Shown: positions 25,802 through 35,570, counted from the stretch's first letter. The stretch: 64,000 nt of DNA from Puia dinghuensis (GCF_014642875.1 NZ_BMJC01000004.1:172070-236069), one strand, 5' to 3'. Translations and numbers: made by a program. The notes: generated by a model not told the origin, from the sequence alone.

Positions 25802-27619
25802 TTATCTGCCAACCTCTTCCGTCTTCAGCACCTTCTGGAAGCGCTTGCGCTCTTCCTCGTCCAGGATGGATTTGCGGAGCCTGATCTTTTTGGGCGTCAC
25901 TTCGATGCATTCGTCCTGCTGGATGTATTCCATACATTCCTCCAGGGTCATCTGCTTTCTGGGGACGATGCGCACCGAATCATCACTACCGCTGGCGCGC
26001 ATGTTGGTCAGCTTCTTGCCTTCCGTTGCGTTGACGACAAGGTCGCCCGGCTTGATATGTTCTGCAATGATCTGGCCGGCATAGACGTCTTCACCGGGGT
26101 CGACGAAGAACGTTCCGCGCTCTTGCAGCTTATCGATGGAATAGGCCGTGGTCTTTTCCTGGTTCTTGGAGAGTAGCACCCCGTTGTTGCGACCGGGGAT
26201 GGGGCCTTTCCAGGGTTTGTATTCCAGGAAGCGGTGGGCCATAACGGCTTCACCGGCCGTATTGGTGAGCATATTGCTTCGCAGGCCGATAAGCCCGCGG
26301 GAGGGGATCTCAAATTCCAGGTGTTGCATCTCGCCCTTGCTTTCCATTACCAGCATTTCGCCCTTGCGCTGGGTCACCATGTCGATGACCTTTCCGCTGA
26401 ACTCGGCAGGGACGTCGACGACCAGGATCTCATAGGGTTCGTGCTTCTTGCCATCTATTTCTTTTACGAGTACCTGGGGCTGGCCAACGGTGAGCTCGAA
26501 GCCTTCGCGACGCATAGTCTCGATGAGAATGCCCAGGTGGAGGATGCCGCGGCCGTAGACGAGGAAGCTGTCGGCGCTGTCCGTATCCTCTACGCGCAAG
26601 GCGAGATTCTTTTCGGTTTCCTTCATCAGGCGGTCGCGCAGGTGGCGGGAGGTAACGAATTTACCGTCCTTTCCAAAGAAGGGGGAGTTGTTGATGCCGA
26701 AGAGCATGCTCATCGTCGGTTCGTCGACGCTGATCACCGGCAGGGCTTCGGGAGTTTCCGCATCGGCAATGGTGTCGCCGATGTTGAAATCTTCCAGGCC
26801 GACCACGGCGCAGATATCGCCGGCTACCACTTCGGCCGCCTTTTTCTTACCCATACCCATAAAGGTGTAAAGCTCTTTTACTTTTGAACGCTTGATCACC
26901 CCGCCGGCCTGAACCAGGGCGATGGACTGGCCTTCTTTTATCGATCCGCGGGTCACCTTCCCAACGGCGATACGCCCGAGGAAAGAGGAATAGTCGAGGG
27001 AAGTGATCTGTAATTGCAGGGGGCCTTCGGATACTTTCGGCGCCGGGACATATTGCAGGATGCCGTCCAGGAGGGGGGTGATATCCGCACATTGTTCGTT
27101 CTTGCTATTGAACCAGCCATTCTTACCGCTGCCGTAGAAGGTGGGGAAGTCGAGCTGTTCTTCCGTCGCATCGAGGTTGAAGAAGAGTTCGAACACGGCG
27201 TCGTGCACTTCGTCGGGGCGGCAGTTGGGTTTGTCTACTTTGTTGATGACGACGATGGGTTTCAGGTTGAGTTGCAGGGCTTTCTGCAAAACGAAACGGG
27301 TCTGCGGCATGGGCCCTTCGAAGGCGTCCACCAACAGAAGTACCCCGTCTGCCATTTTAAGAACGCGCTCTACCTCGCCCCCAAAGTCAGAGTGGCCAGG
27401 GGTGTCTATCACATTGATCTTGGTGTCTTTATATTCGACGGCGGCGTTCTTGCTAAAGATGGTGATACCCCTTTCCTTTTCGAGGTCATTATTATCCATG
27501 ATCAATTCCCCGGTCTCCTGGTTTTCACGGAATACATGGGTGGCGTGTAAGATCTTGTCTACCAATGTAGTCTTACCGTGGTCGACGTGGGCGATGATCG
27601 CTATGTTTCTGATTTGCAT
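25802..27619 (-). CDS. typA: ribosome-associated translational GTPase TypA/BipA
   Basis: The 605-residue elongation-factor-type GTPase has G1 AHVDHGKTTLVDKIL, the switch RGITIFSKNA, G3 DTPGHSDFGGE, and G4 NKVDKPNCRP, followed by EF-G-like domains II, III and V (LHLGILIETMRREGFELTVGQP) and the TypA-specific C-terminus with GRNNGVLLSKNQEKT. It binds the 70S ribosome and assists 50S assembly and stress adaptation. ATG at 27619 (MQIRNIAII) chosen over an in-frame upstream ATG. Confidence 0.96.
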   Translation of the reverse strand: MQIRNIAIIAHVDHGKTTLVDKILHATHVFRENQETGELIMDNNDLEKERGITIFSKNAAVEYKDTKINVIDTPGHSDFGGEVERVLKMADGVLLLVDAFEGPMPQTRFVLQKALQLNLKPIVVINKVDKPNCRPDEVHDAVFELFFNLDATEEQLDFPTFYGSGKNGWFNSKNEQCADITPLLDGILQYVPAPKVSEGPLQLQITSLDYSSFLGRIAVGKVTRGSIKEGQSIALVQAGGVIKRSKVKELYTFMGMGKKKAAEVVAGDICAVVGLEDFNIGDTIADAETPEALPVISVDEPTMSMLFGINNSPFFGKDGKFVTSRHLRDRLMKETEKNLALRVEDTDSADSFLVYGRGILHLGILIETMRREGFELTVGQPQVLVKEIDGKKHEPYEILVVDVPAEFSGKVIDMVTQRKGEMLVMESKGEMQHLEFEIPSRGLIGLRSNMLTNTAGEAVMAHRFLEYKPWKGPIPGRNNGVLLSKNQEKTTAYSIDKLQERGTFFVDPGEDVYAGQIIAEHIKPGDLVVNATEGKKLTNMRASGSDDSVRIVPRKQMTLEECMEYIQQDECIEVTPKKIRLRKSILDEEERKRFQKVLKTEEVGR

Positions 27620-27780
27620 ATAGTTATTCCTTCTTGCGATTGAGGGTACCCCCCAATTCAAGCCGCAAAATTACGCCGAAATGGCCGGATTTCCTAGCTG
27701 ATCAGGTTCGTTTGGGGAGAAATAACACAAAAAACATCTAAACAGGGGCCGCAATCCTTAATTTCAACTAAAATTATCCC

Positions 27781-28782
27781 ATGCGTAAAAGATGGTGGCT
27801 CCTGATCCCGATAGTGTTGATCGTTCTGTATTTCGTCGGTCCGCATCCTTCCAAGCCCGCCTATAGCCCCGAACAGCCCGTGGTTCCTTCCGAGGCCTCT
27901 GGCCTGGAGAGCTATATCCGCAGCCAGGAAGCCGTCCACAAGCTCAAACCGGACAACGAAGCCCAAATTGTCTGGGCGGATTCCTCCAGGCGCAAAACGC
28001 CTTATGCTATCGTTTATCTCCATGGGTTTTCCGCCTCCCAGGGGGAAGGTGATCCCGTCCACCGGTGGGCCGCAAAAAAATACGGCTGTAATCTTTATCT
28101 GGCACGGCTTGCCGAACATGGCATCGACACCACCGAACCAATGGTCAACCTCACGGCGGACGGGTTATGGAATTCGGCAAAGGAGGCCCTGGCCATCGGG
28201 CGGCAGTTGGGGGATAAGGTGATCCTCATGGGCACTTCTACCGGGGGTACGCTTGCGCTGCAGCTGGCTTACAGCTATCCCGATGAAGTGGCGGCCCTGG
28301 TGCTGTTGTCACCCAACATCGCCATCAATGACCCCAATGCCTGGTTGTTGAACGACCCCTGGGGATTACAGATCGCTCACATGGTCACCGGCTCCAATTA
28401 TATCATCAGCAAGGAGGATTACGGTCCCCTGTGGCGGCAATACTGGTATCCCAAATATCGCACGGAGGCTGCGGTAGCCCTTGAAGAGCTGGTAGAAACG
28501 ACGATGACCAGGGCGCATTTTGAAAAGGTGACCCAGCCGGTGGGGCTTTACTACTTCTATAAGGACAAGGACCATCAGGATAGTACGGTGAAGGTCTCCG
28601 CCGAGCTCGAGATGTTCGATCAGTTGGGTACCCCTGCCGCCATGAAATACAAGGAGGCCATTCCCGAGGCCGGGACGCATGTCATCGGCAGCGGCATCCG
28701 GTCGCATGATGTGCCGGGAGTGGAGAAGGGCGTCTCACATTTTCTCACGGATATAATGCACCTGCCCGAATCGGGTAAATAA
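27781..28782 (+). CDS. membrane-anchored or secreted alpha/beta hydrolase
   Basis: The 333-residue protein starts with an N-terminal hydrophobic segment (WWLLIPIVLIVLYFVG) that anchors it in or exports it across the membrane. The hydrolase domain has IVYLHGFSASQGEG (oxyanion side, near 78) and LMGTSTGGTLALQLA (nucleophile Ser near 151), with a late His in the EAGTHVIGS segment near 305. It most resembles serine aminopeptidase/lysophospholipase-type hydrolases. Substrate unknown. The divergent gene is typA, and a lipid kinase follows on the same strand. Confidence 0.82.
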   Translation: MRKRWWLLIPIVLIVLYFVGPHPSKPAYSPEQPVVPSEASGLESYIRSQEAVHKLKPDNEAQIVWADSSRRKTPYAIVYLHGFSASQGEGDPVHRWAAKKYGCNLYLARLAEHGIDTTEPMVNLTADGLWNSAKEALAIGRQLGDKVILMGTSTGGTLALQLAYSYPDEVAALVLLSPNIAINDPNAWLLNDPWGLQIAHMVTGSNYIISKEDYGPLWRQYWYPKYRTEAAVALEELVETTMTRAHFEKVTQPVGLYYFYKDKDHQDSTVKVSAELEMFDQLGTPAAMKYKEAIPEAGTHVIGSGIRSHDVPGVEKGVSHFLTDIMHLPESGK

Positions 28783-28787
28783 TGTCT

Positions 28788-28822
28788 GTGCACTGCGTGC
28801 ACGAACTGGACTCCGTCCAGTT
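28788..28822. repeat. two adjacent palindromes, one also found at 40166-40185
   Basis: GTGCAC-TGC-GTGCAC (28788-28802) is followed directly by GAACTGGACTCCGTCCAGTT (28803-28822), a perfect 8-bp inverted repeat with a TCC loop. The second 20-mer is present identically at 40166-40185 near the promoter of an unrelated MFS gene. It lies just upstream of the GATCTTTG box of the lipid kinase gene, so it is either an operator of a TetR-like regulator or a dispersed REP-like hairpin. Confidence 0.6.
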
Positions 28823-28865
28823 AGGAAAAATAAATGATCTTTGCGCCGGAAAGCCGAGTCGTCAG

Positions 28866-29789
28866 ATGTCATCACGCAAAATAATTTATCTTATTAACCC
28901 CATCTCCGGCACTGGTGGCAAGTTTTCGCTACAGGAAATGATCCGCCAAAAGACCGGGGAGAAAGGAATTGCCTATAGCATTTTACCCACCAATGCAGAG
29001 GGCGACTATGCCTTTCTGCTTCCCTTTATCGAGCAGACGGCCGTGACGGACATCATCGTTTGCGGGGGGGATGGGACGGTAAGCGCGGTGGCCGCAGCGC
29101 TCGCCGGGGTAGATGTCCGCATCGGCATCGTTCCGATGGGTTCGGGCAATGGACTCGCCTTCGCCGCCGGTATCCCCAAAGATGTGGAGAGAGCGCTGGA
29201 GATAATTTTTACCGCAAATGCCTCACCCATCGACGGGTTTCTCATCAATGGGCAGTTTTCCTGTATGCTTTGCGGCATTGGCTTTGATGCCAAAGTTGCG
29301 GAGGAGTTCGCCAGCCAGACCAAACGGGGTTTCCGCACGTATGTCCGGGTGACGCTGAAGAATTTCTTCAACGCCCGGCCCTATCCCTTCCGGCTGCGGA
29401 TCCCTTCCGGCAACGGCCAGGATGCTTCGTTTGGCGAAGAAGCCTTTTTTATCAGCATCGCCAACGGCAACCAGTTTGGCAACAACTTCACCATCGCGCC
29501 AAAGGCCAGTCTGCACGACGGTTTGCTCGATATCGTCATTGCCAAGAAAACGAACCAGCTGCGCTTCCTGGTATCCGTCATTCGCCAGGTGATGGGCGGC
29601 TATCGCGTACTGGCGAAACCTGAGGCCGAAAGCGGGGCAAGGATCAAGATCATTTATTTTCAGACTCCTGCGCTGGTGATCGAAAACCCGGGCCATGCGC
29701 CGTTGCATATCGATGGGGACCCCAAGGCGTCGGCAAGCGAGTTTCACATCAGCGTCGTGCCGAAGGCTATTCAGTTGATCCAACCGTGA
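28866..29789 (+). CDS. diacylglycerol kinase-family lipid kinase
   Basis: The 307-residue protein has the DAGK catalytic pattern: IIYLINPISGTGGK, IIVCGGDGTVSAVAAAL (near 61, the GGDGT ATP site), GIVPMGSGNGLAFAAGIP, and a C-terminal half with GDGLLDIVI-like HDGLLDIVIAKK. It phosphorylates a lipid such as diacylglycerol or a sphingoid base. I chose the ATG at 28866 (MSSRKIIYL); the frame is open to 28782, but that region carries palindromes and a promoter-like GATCTTTG (28836-28843). Confidence 0.88.
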   Translation: MSSRKIIYLINPISGTGGKFSLQEMIRQKTGEKGIAYSILPTNAEGDYAFLLPFIEQTAVTDIIVCGGDGTVSAVAAALAGVDVRIGIVPMGSGNGLAFAAGIPKDVERALEIIFTANASPIDGFLINGQFSCMLCGIGFDAKVAEEFASQTKRGFRTYVRVTLKNFFNARPYPFRLRIPSGNGQDASFGEEAFFISIANGNQFGNNFTIAPKASLHDGLLDIVIAKKTNQLRFLVSVIRQVMGGYRVLAKPEAESGARIKIIYFQTPALVIENPGHAPLHIDGDPKASASEFHISVVPKAIQLIQP

Positions 29790-29850
29790 TTTGCGCCTGA
29801 CGGCGGCCCGGCATTGGTTCATGGTGGGGTTCTGGCCTTTGGGCATCGGG

Positions 29851-32082
29851 TCAATGATCTGAAGCCAGCCGGGTAAACAGCTGGAAGGCGCGTTGATTAT
29901 CCGAATTATCCAGCGCCCCGGTGATATTCAGCTTTTCCTGTTTGGTAAGATGAAAATTGAGCGCTGCCCCGGCCTCTTCGGTGCGGGGAACATATTGAAA
30001 CACCAGTTTCCGGAAAGGGAAGCCCATCCCGTTATTCGCCAGGCTCAGCAGATCGTCCTGGTTATACTCCTGCATCTTGTACCAGTTGTCCTGCAATAGC
30101 AGTATGGGTTTTGTGATGATCTCCGTGATGTCATCGGATTCGAAAGGATTTTCCCAGCCGCCGGCTTTCCGGTCGCGGATCTGCAACAGCACAACGCCGC
30201 TGGTATTCTCCTGCAGCCATTCGCGGAAGGAATTGAGGAAGCGGATGGCGTTCATCTCGCCGAAATTATCGCGGAAGCCGGCGTCCATGACATCGATGAC
30301 AGGCCGGCTTGGGAGCCAGACATTGGGTAACACATAGGGAAAGGTCGCGTTCATGCGAAGGGCTGTGAGCAGGCGGAGATCCATTGGTTGCTGCCTGGCA
30401 AACATAGCGGCGAAGTCGATCGCGTCGGGATCCATCGTCGGAAGCTTGCTGCTATCATAGCGGGGGCGCATTAAAAAGCTCACTGGCTGGGTGGAGATGA
30501 CCAGCGCACGGCTGTCGCGCGTGATCACCGGGTTGAACAATAAGACCGGCATACGTGCGGCGGCTTCGTCGGGAGCAAGGTCTTTGAGCTGCTTGTCGAG
30601 GATGCCGTGGGTATTCTCGTTCAAGCGTTGTTCGAAGGCAAAGCCGCGGTCTTTTACATATTCCTGATCACCCACGGTGAATTTTTGTGCGGGCGAGGCA
30701 AGGTCGCGGGCTACAAAAGAAGAAAAGAGGGTGTTGAGCAGGTCGCCGGAGATGTCGTTGACATACCGATGGTCTTCCAGGTGAATGGAGGTATCGCCGG
30801 CGTCTCGCCGCCGGGATAATTCCCGGAAATAGGCGGCGCCAAGCATCCCGCCGGAAGCGCCGGTGATGAGAAAGGTCTTGCGCATTAATTTCCCGCCGCT
30901 GAGGCTGTCCAGCCGTTGCAGAATGCTCAGGGTAAAGGTGGCGCTGCGGCTGCCCCCGCCGCTGGTGTTGACGAGGAAGAGCACCGGTTTTTGCGACGCC
31001 TGGCGGGCCTTCCATCTCTCCAGGATGCGCAGCATGTTCTCCTTGTCCCGCTGCACGTTCTTATCCGAACACAAATCCAGCAGGGTCTCCCGGTCGTACA
31101 ATGGCCGGTCATCCTTTTCGGTGTAATTGACGCCGTATGCTTTATTCGTTGGATCGATGACGTTATATTTATACAGCAGGTTCAGGGCGAAGTAGACGAG
31201 GATGAAAAAGGGAATGCTCCAGGATTGGAGGAAATAGGAGAAGGCCCCGGTGAGCGAGATGAGGATGGCGAAGAAGATCAGGATGCTGGCGGCGGCAGGC
31301 AGCTGGAAGTAGCGGCTGTCCATGAAAAAGCCGATGATGATCAGCGAGACAAAGGCCATGAAGATGGAGAGGACGGCGGAGATATGATGCCGGTTGAAGA
31401 TGCTCTCGATAAAGGCCTTGCTGTAGTGCGCCACATCGCGGGTCTTCCTCATGGACGTGAGGGAGTTGAGATAATAGTCGACGTGCATCAGCCGGCTATC
31501 GTTGAGCTTTACTTCTTCTTTGGAAAACTGCGATTTAAAGAGTTTGGGGTTATTGATCACCGGTGTCATCCGGCGGATGATGTTCTTGTCGGCACGGAAG
31601 AAATATATCAGAGAGACCCCGAGGACAAAGATCAACCCGGAGAGGAAACCGAAGCATAGTAAAATAAAGGATCTCCCGGGCATAAGTTCCCGGTGAATGC
31701 TAAACTCCATGGCTTTTACAAGGTAAAAGATCAGGAAGATAGCCGGGAGAATGGCGTTGTTGATGCAATATTTCAGAAAGGGCTTTGTCGTCGTTGCCAG
31801 GAAACGGAAATGCCGGCAGAAGATGATAAAGGTGGTGATGTTCCAGGCCATGATATAGATGCCGGTCGCCACGCCGACGATGGCTGTGCTGATGGGACTG
31901 ACATCTCCCAGGTATTCCGGCGAAAGGAAGAGCGCCGCCGCCCCATAGGAATGCATAAATCCCCCGTTGAGGGTGCTGAAGAGGATCAGCCAGAATATCA
32001 GCAATACCTGGAACTTTTTTACATGCAACAAAAGAAGCTGTACAGGAAAGAAATGATAAATGCTTTTAAGGATGCGCATCAT
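29851..32082 (-). CDS. membrane-anchored patatin-like phospholipase
   Basis: The 743-residue protein has an N-terminal half with about seven membrane helices (up to about residue 310), followed by a cytoplasmic patatin domain: NTSGGGSRSATFTLSIL (oxyanion Gly-rich loop near 372), ITGASGGMLGAAY (GxSxG nucleophile near 406), and DAGFRDNFG (catalytic Asp near 599). Patatins hydrolyse acyl ester bonds of phospholipids. The fusion of a multi-helix membrane domain to patatin is seen in Bacteroidota. Its start overlaps ctaA's stop, so it is co-translated with haem A synthase. Confidence 0.85.
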   Translation of the reverse strand: MMRILKSIYHFFPVQLLLLHVKKFQVLLIFWLILFSTLNGGFMHSYGAAALFLSPEYLGDVSPISTAIVGVATGIYIMAWNITTFIIFCRHFRFLATTTKPFLKYCINNAILPAIFLIFYLVKAMEFSIHRELMPGRSFILLCFGFLSGLIFVLGVSLIYFFRADKNIIRRMTPVINNPKLFKSQFSKEEVKLNDSRLMHVDYYLNSLTSMRKTRDVAHYSKAFIESIFNRHHISAVLSIFMAFVSLIIIGFFMDSRYFQLPAAASILIFFAILISLTGAFSYFLQSWSIPFFILVYFALNLLYKYNVIDPTNKAYGVNYTEKDDRPLYDRETLLDLCSDKNVQRDKENMLRILERWKARQASQKPVLFLVNTSGGGSRSATFTLSILQRLDSLSGGKLMRKTFLITGASGGMLGAAYFRELSRRRDAGDTSIHLEDHRYVNDISGDLLNTLFSSFVARDLASPAQKFTVGDQEYVKDRGFAFEQRLNENTHGILDKQLKDLAPDEAAARMPVLLFNPVITRDSRALVISTQPVSFLMRPRYDSSKLPTMDPDAIDFAAMFARQQPMDLRLLTALRMNATFPYVLPNVWLPSRPVIDVMDAGFRDNFGEMNAIRFLNSFREWLQENTSGVVLLQIRDRKAGGWENPFESDDITEIITKPILLLQDNWYKMQEYNQDDLLSLANNGMGFPFRKLVFQYVPRTEEAGAALNFHLTKQEKLNITGALDNSDNQRAFQLFTRLASDH

Positions 32083-33176
32083 ACGGTTACAGAATGACTC
32101 TTATGGTCTGGTACCACAAGGTACAACATCCCGACCATTGTCAGTAGGAATAAGAGGCCCGTCATCTGGTGAAACAGCGCCAGCCAGTCAAAGGCAACCC
32201 ACTGGTGAGCGATGATGCCAGGGCTGGTGAGCAGGCTGCTGATGCCAAGCACTATCTGAAGCGACACGACCAGCAGGGGCAGCCAGCGCAGCCGGCGAAA
32301 GGAATCCGGCACCGGCCGCCGGACATGAAGGGCGGCGGCCGTCCAGGCCAGGACGCACAGGAAAAGGGTGTAGGCAAGGGTACGGTGGATGAAGTGTACG
32401 GTGAAAGGGTTGCCGACGAGGTCCCGGAACAAGGGATGTTGACTAAATACCCCATCGGGCAGCCAGCTGCCGTTGATGGTGGGCCATGTCGGAGCAACGG
32501 CTGCCGCCTTGTGACCGGCCATCAGGGCTCCATATAATAATTGGAAGAAAAGCAGGATGAGGATCACCACCGTCCAGCGCCGGAGAGTGGAGGTTTGGCG
32601 GTTGAGCAGGCGGGCGCCGGGTGCAACGGAGAGGTCAAGCGCGAACCAGAAGGCATAGACGACCAGTCCAAGGGCAAAGACGAAGTGAAGTCCCAGTTTC
32701 GTAGGCGCCACATAAATGGCATCGCCCGTGAGGCCGCTGGCCACCATAACCCAGCCGATGGCTCCCTGTAAAGCGCCAAGCAGAAAGAGGATGATGAGGG
32801 GACGGATCATCGCCGGCTGCAGCTTTTTCTTTAACAGCAGCCAGACAAATCCAACCAGGAATACTACCCCTACGAGCCGCGCCCAAAAGCGGTGAAACCA
32901 TTCCCAGAAGAAGATGAATTTGAAATCGGGAAGGGTAAAATCGGAATTGATCAACCTAAACTGGGGGGTCTGCCGGTATTTGTCAAAGGCGTCCTGCCAT
33001 TGGGCGGCGTTTATGGGCGGGAGGGCGCCGGTGACCACCTTCCATTCGGTGATCGAAAGACCCGAACCGGTGAGCCGGGTGATACCCCCAAGGATCACTT
33101 GAACGAGTAGCATGATAACACCGGTGTAAACCCAGATGGCCACCGGACGCGAGGAAGAGCGGGTGTAGGATTCCAT
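32079..33176 (-). CDS. ctaA: haem A synthase (COX15/CtaA family)
   Basis: The 365-residue integral membrane protein has eight predicted helices. GGITRLTGSGLSITEWKVVTGALPP near residue 30 is the CtaA/COX15 signature, with haem-ligand His residues in WEWFHRFWARLVG (near 100), LGLHFVFALG, FIHRTLAYT (near 265) and AHQWVAFDWLALFHQ. It oxidises haem O to haem A for cytochrome oxidase. ATG at 33176 is preferred; a longer frame overlaps rnhB. The cytochrome oxidase cluster at 62-64 kb is its probable partner pathway. Confidence 0.92.
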   Translation of the reverse strand: MESYTRSSSRPVAIWVYTGVIMLLVQVILGGITRLTGSGLSITEWKVVTGALPPINAAQWQDAFDKYRQTPQFRLINSDFTLPDFKFIFFWEWFHRFWARLVGVVFLVGFVWLLLKKKLQPAMIRPLIILFLLGALQGAIGWVMVASGLTGDAIYVAPTKLGLHFVFALGLVVYAFWFALDLSVAPGARLLNRQTSTLRRWTVVILILLFFQLLYGALMAGHKAAAVAPTWPTINGSWLPDGVFSQHPLFRDLVGNPFTVHFIHRTLAYTLFLCVLAWTAAALHVRRPVPDSFRRLRWLPLLVVSLQIVLGISSLLTSPGIIAHQWVAFDWLALFHQMTGLLFLLTMVGMLYLVVPDHKSHSVTV

Positions 33177-33224
33177 AGCGGGCGTAAAGTTCTCAATTTT
33201 TATCCAGACAAACTTCAATGATCG

Positions 33225-33232
33225 TATTTTTG
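33225..33232 (+). promoter_or_regulatory. TATTTTTG -7 box directly before rnhB
   Basis: An exact TAnnTTTG match ends 4 bases before the ATG at 33237, again predicting a leaderless or near-leaderless mRNA. No clear -33 TTG was found. Confidence 0.4.
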
Positions 33233-33236
33233 GTCT

Positions 33237-33863
33237 ATGGAGAATCCGCTTCGACCTTTTTTCCAGGAGGAACTGACTGAGGCTGGTTGTGACGAGGCCG
33301 GGCGTGGCTGCTATGCCGGACCGGTATTCGCGGCGGCCGTCGTCCTGCCAAAAGGATTCTTTCATCCGTTGCTAAACGACTCCAAACAGGTGACGCCGGA
33401 AGATCGCAACGAATTACGGGGGTACATCGAAGCAAATGCCCTGGCCTGGGCCGTAGCGAAGGTAGATCATGATGAGGTAGACCGGATCAATATCCTAAAG
33501 GCCTCTTTCAAGGCGATGCACCTGGCCCTCGATGAGTTGAAGATCAGACCCCGGCTCCTGCTGATCGACGGCAATCGGTTTACAAAATATAAACGTATCC
33601 CCCACCGGTGTATCGTCAAAGGCGATTCGATCTTCGCCTCCATCGCCGCGGCCAGTATTCTCGCGAAGACCTGGCGGGATGAATACATGCAGCTGCTGCA
33701 TACCGAATTTCCCCACTATCGCTGGGATAGTAATAAGGGATATGGAACGAAGGAGCACCGTGATGCCATCGAAAAATTCGGGCTTTGTAAATATCATCGC
33801 AAAAGCTTTAATATCTCGCCGGAGTCCAGCCAGGAAGAGATCGATTTTGAGGTTAACCAATAA
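33237..33863 (+). CDS. rnhB: ribonuclease HII
   Basis: The 208-residue nuclease removes ribonucleotides from DNA and RNA from RNA/DNA hybrids. AGCDEAGRGCYAGPVFAAAV near residue 17 contains the catalytic Asp-Glu pair; LLIDGNRF supplies another Asp near 115, and KGDSIFASIAAASILAKTWRDEYM is the family block with the last Asp. Length is typical. Convergent with the YciO-type gene, the stops being 13 bases apart. Confidence 0.95.
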   Translation: MENPLRPFFQEELTEAGCDEAGRGCYAGPVFAAAVVLPKGFFHPLLNDSKQVTPEDRNELRGYIEANALAWAVAKVDHDEVDRINILKASFKAMHLALDELKIRPRLLLIDGNRFTKYKRIPHRCIVKGDSIFASIAAASILAKTWRDEYMQLLHTEFPHYRWDSNKGYGTKEHRDAIEKFGLCKYHRKSFNISPESSQEEIDFEVNQ

Positions 33864-33876
33864 GCTCCAAAGGCTT

Positions 33877-34494
33877 TCAGGAGGCAGCTTCCGCCCACTC
33901 GCCCAATCCTTTTCTTATGAGCATGGGTTCGTCGCCGGTGCAATCCACAATGGTGGAGGGGATCATGCCCCCGATGCCCCCGTCGATGATGATGTCGACC
34001 TGGTTTCCGAATTTTTCCTGGATCATCTCAGGATCGGTATATTCCTCGACCATCTCTCCAGGGAGGGAGGAGCTTAAGATCGGGTGCTGCAGTTCTTTAA
34101 GGAGGGCGCGGGCAATGGTGTTGTCGGGGATGCGGAGACCGATGGTGTCTTTGCGGCTTTTTAGTATCTTGGGAACCAATTTGCTTGCTGGAAGGATAAA
34201 GGTATAAGGCCCGGGCAGATAGGTCTTCAGCAAGCGATAGAGGGGAGTGGAGATGCTCTTTGTATAGTTGCTAAGGTCGCTGAGATCATAACAGATGAAG
34301 GATAGTTGTGCTTTGGCCGGATCAACCTGTTTGATCCGGCAGATGCGTTCGACGGCCTTGTGATGGAAAATATCACACCCTAAACCATATATCGTGTCCG
34401 TAGGATAGATGATCACCCCGCCATCCAGCAAACATTCGATCACCATCTTTATATTCCTGGGCTGCGGGTTCAGCGGATGCAAGTGCAAATACAT
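33877..34494 (-). CDS. L-threonylcarbamoyladenylate synthase-like (Sua5/YciO/YrdC)
   Basis: The 205-residue protein has the YrdC fold: GGVIIYPTDTIYGLGCDIFHHKAVERICRIK (the PTDTxYGL nucleotide site near 32), a LPGPYTFILPAS segment, IGLRIPDN, and the C-terminal STIVDCTGDEPMLIRKG. It is of the YciO subtype (RIKQVDPAKAQLSFIC). The family makes threonylcarbamoyl-AMP for tRNA t6A. ATG at 34494 (MYLHLHPLN) chosen over an ATG at 34551. Confidence 0.87.
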   Translation of the reverse strand: MYLHLHPLNPQPRNIKMVIECLLDGGVIIYPTDTIYGLGCDIFHHKAVERICRIKQVDPAKAQLSFICYDLSDLSNYTKSISTPLYRLLKTYLPGPYTFILPASKLVPKILKSRKDTIGLRIPDNTIARALLKELQHPILSSSLPGEMVEEYTDPEMIQEKFGNQVDIIIDGGIGGMIPSTIVDCTGDEPMLIRKGLGEWAEAAS

Positions 34495-34607
34495 AGTTAG
34501 AGTAAGGTAGGAAAAAACGGATGAAAGGTTCCGGTAGTTTTTCCCTAACAATTCTTTAACATAGAATTATTTTTAAATTTGCCGAAACAATCGAAACAAT
34601 AGCGCGC

Positions 34608-35498
34608 ATGAATTTACAGGTGGTAGATAGGGTAGATAGCATCAGTCCTGAGGAATTCAGGGACAGGTACTACACGCCTATGAAGCCATTGGTGATCAGG
34701 GGGCTGTCCAGGCAATGGCCGGCTTTTGAAAAATGGACCTGGGATTATTTCAAATCCATTGTAGGGGATGTCAATGTCGGGGTTTACAATAATGTCAAGA
34801 GCGATGCCTATACGCCTATCAATACCGCTGATGGCTACATGAAATTCGGGGAGTATATCGACATGGTCCGCAAAGGCCCTGCCGAATGGCGGATATTTCT
34901 TTTCAACATCTTCGAGCATGCCCCCCAGCTCGCGCGGGATTTCGAATGGCCCGAGCAGCTGATGAAGGGGTTTGTCAAGCGCTATCCCATGTTGTTTGTA
35001 GGGGGCAAAGGCTCGGTAACCCATATGCATTTCGACATCGATCTCTCGCATATCGTCCATACCCAGTTTATCGGGCGCAAGCGGGTATTGCTCTTTCCCT
35101 TTGAAGAGCAGCACAAGCTTTATCGCAAGCCCTGGGAGGTGCTGAGCTTTGTCAATTTCGAAAAGTACTTCGATGAGGATGAGAATAAATTAGACCTGGA
35201 GAAATATCCGGCGGTGCGGTTGGCCCGGGGCTATGAGATTATCCTGGAGCACGGCGACACCCTGTTTATGCCCGCCGGCTACTGGCATCATATGGAATAC
35301 CTGGACAGCGGCTTTGCGATGAGCCTGCGGGCCCTACAATCCTCCCTCACCGGGAAACTCCGGGGCATCTGGTATCTTATGGGTATGCGCAACATCGACA
35401 CCCTGATGAAAAAGACGGCGCCGGAATGGTGGTTCAACCGGAAAATGGAAAAGACGCTCAGAGCTGCGCATAAAGAGCTTGAAACCCTTGTTCAGTAA
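34608..35498 (+). CDS. cupin-like JmjC-domain oxygenase
   Basis: The 296-residue cytoplasmic protein has the cupin_8/JmjC layout: PLVIRGLSRQWPAFEKW at the N-terminus, THMHFDID near 138-145 with the HxD iron-binding pair, and GDTLFMPAGYWHHMEYL near 219 with the second His. These are 2-oxoglutarate/Fe(II)-dependent hydroxylases of proteins or small molecules; the substrate here is unknown. The gene begins about 110 bases from the divergent YciO gene. The stop is followed by a 641-base gap to korB. Confidence 0.83.
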   Translation: MNLQVVDRVDSISPEEFRDRYYTPMKPLVIRGLSRQWPAFEKWTWDYFKSIVGDVNVGVYNNVKSDAYTPINTADGYMKFGEYIDMVRKGPAEWRIFLFNIFEHAPQLARDFEWPEQLMKGFVKRYPMLFVGGKGSVTHMHFDIDLSHIVHTQFIGRKRVLLFPFEEQHKLYRKPWEVLSFVNFEKYFDEDENKLDLEKYPAVRLARGYEIILEHGDTLFMPAGYWHHMEYLDSGFAMSLRALQSSLTGKLRGIWYLMGMRNIDTLMKKTAPEWWFNRKMEKTLRAAHKELETLVQ

Positions 35499-35570
35499 GG
35501 GTTTACGGCGCTTCAACCCTGCAGGAAGCAACCCTATCCGCGCGGGGTGGACAAAAAATAAAAAAAATTA

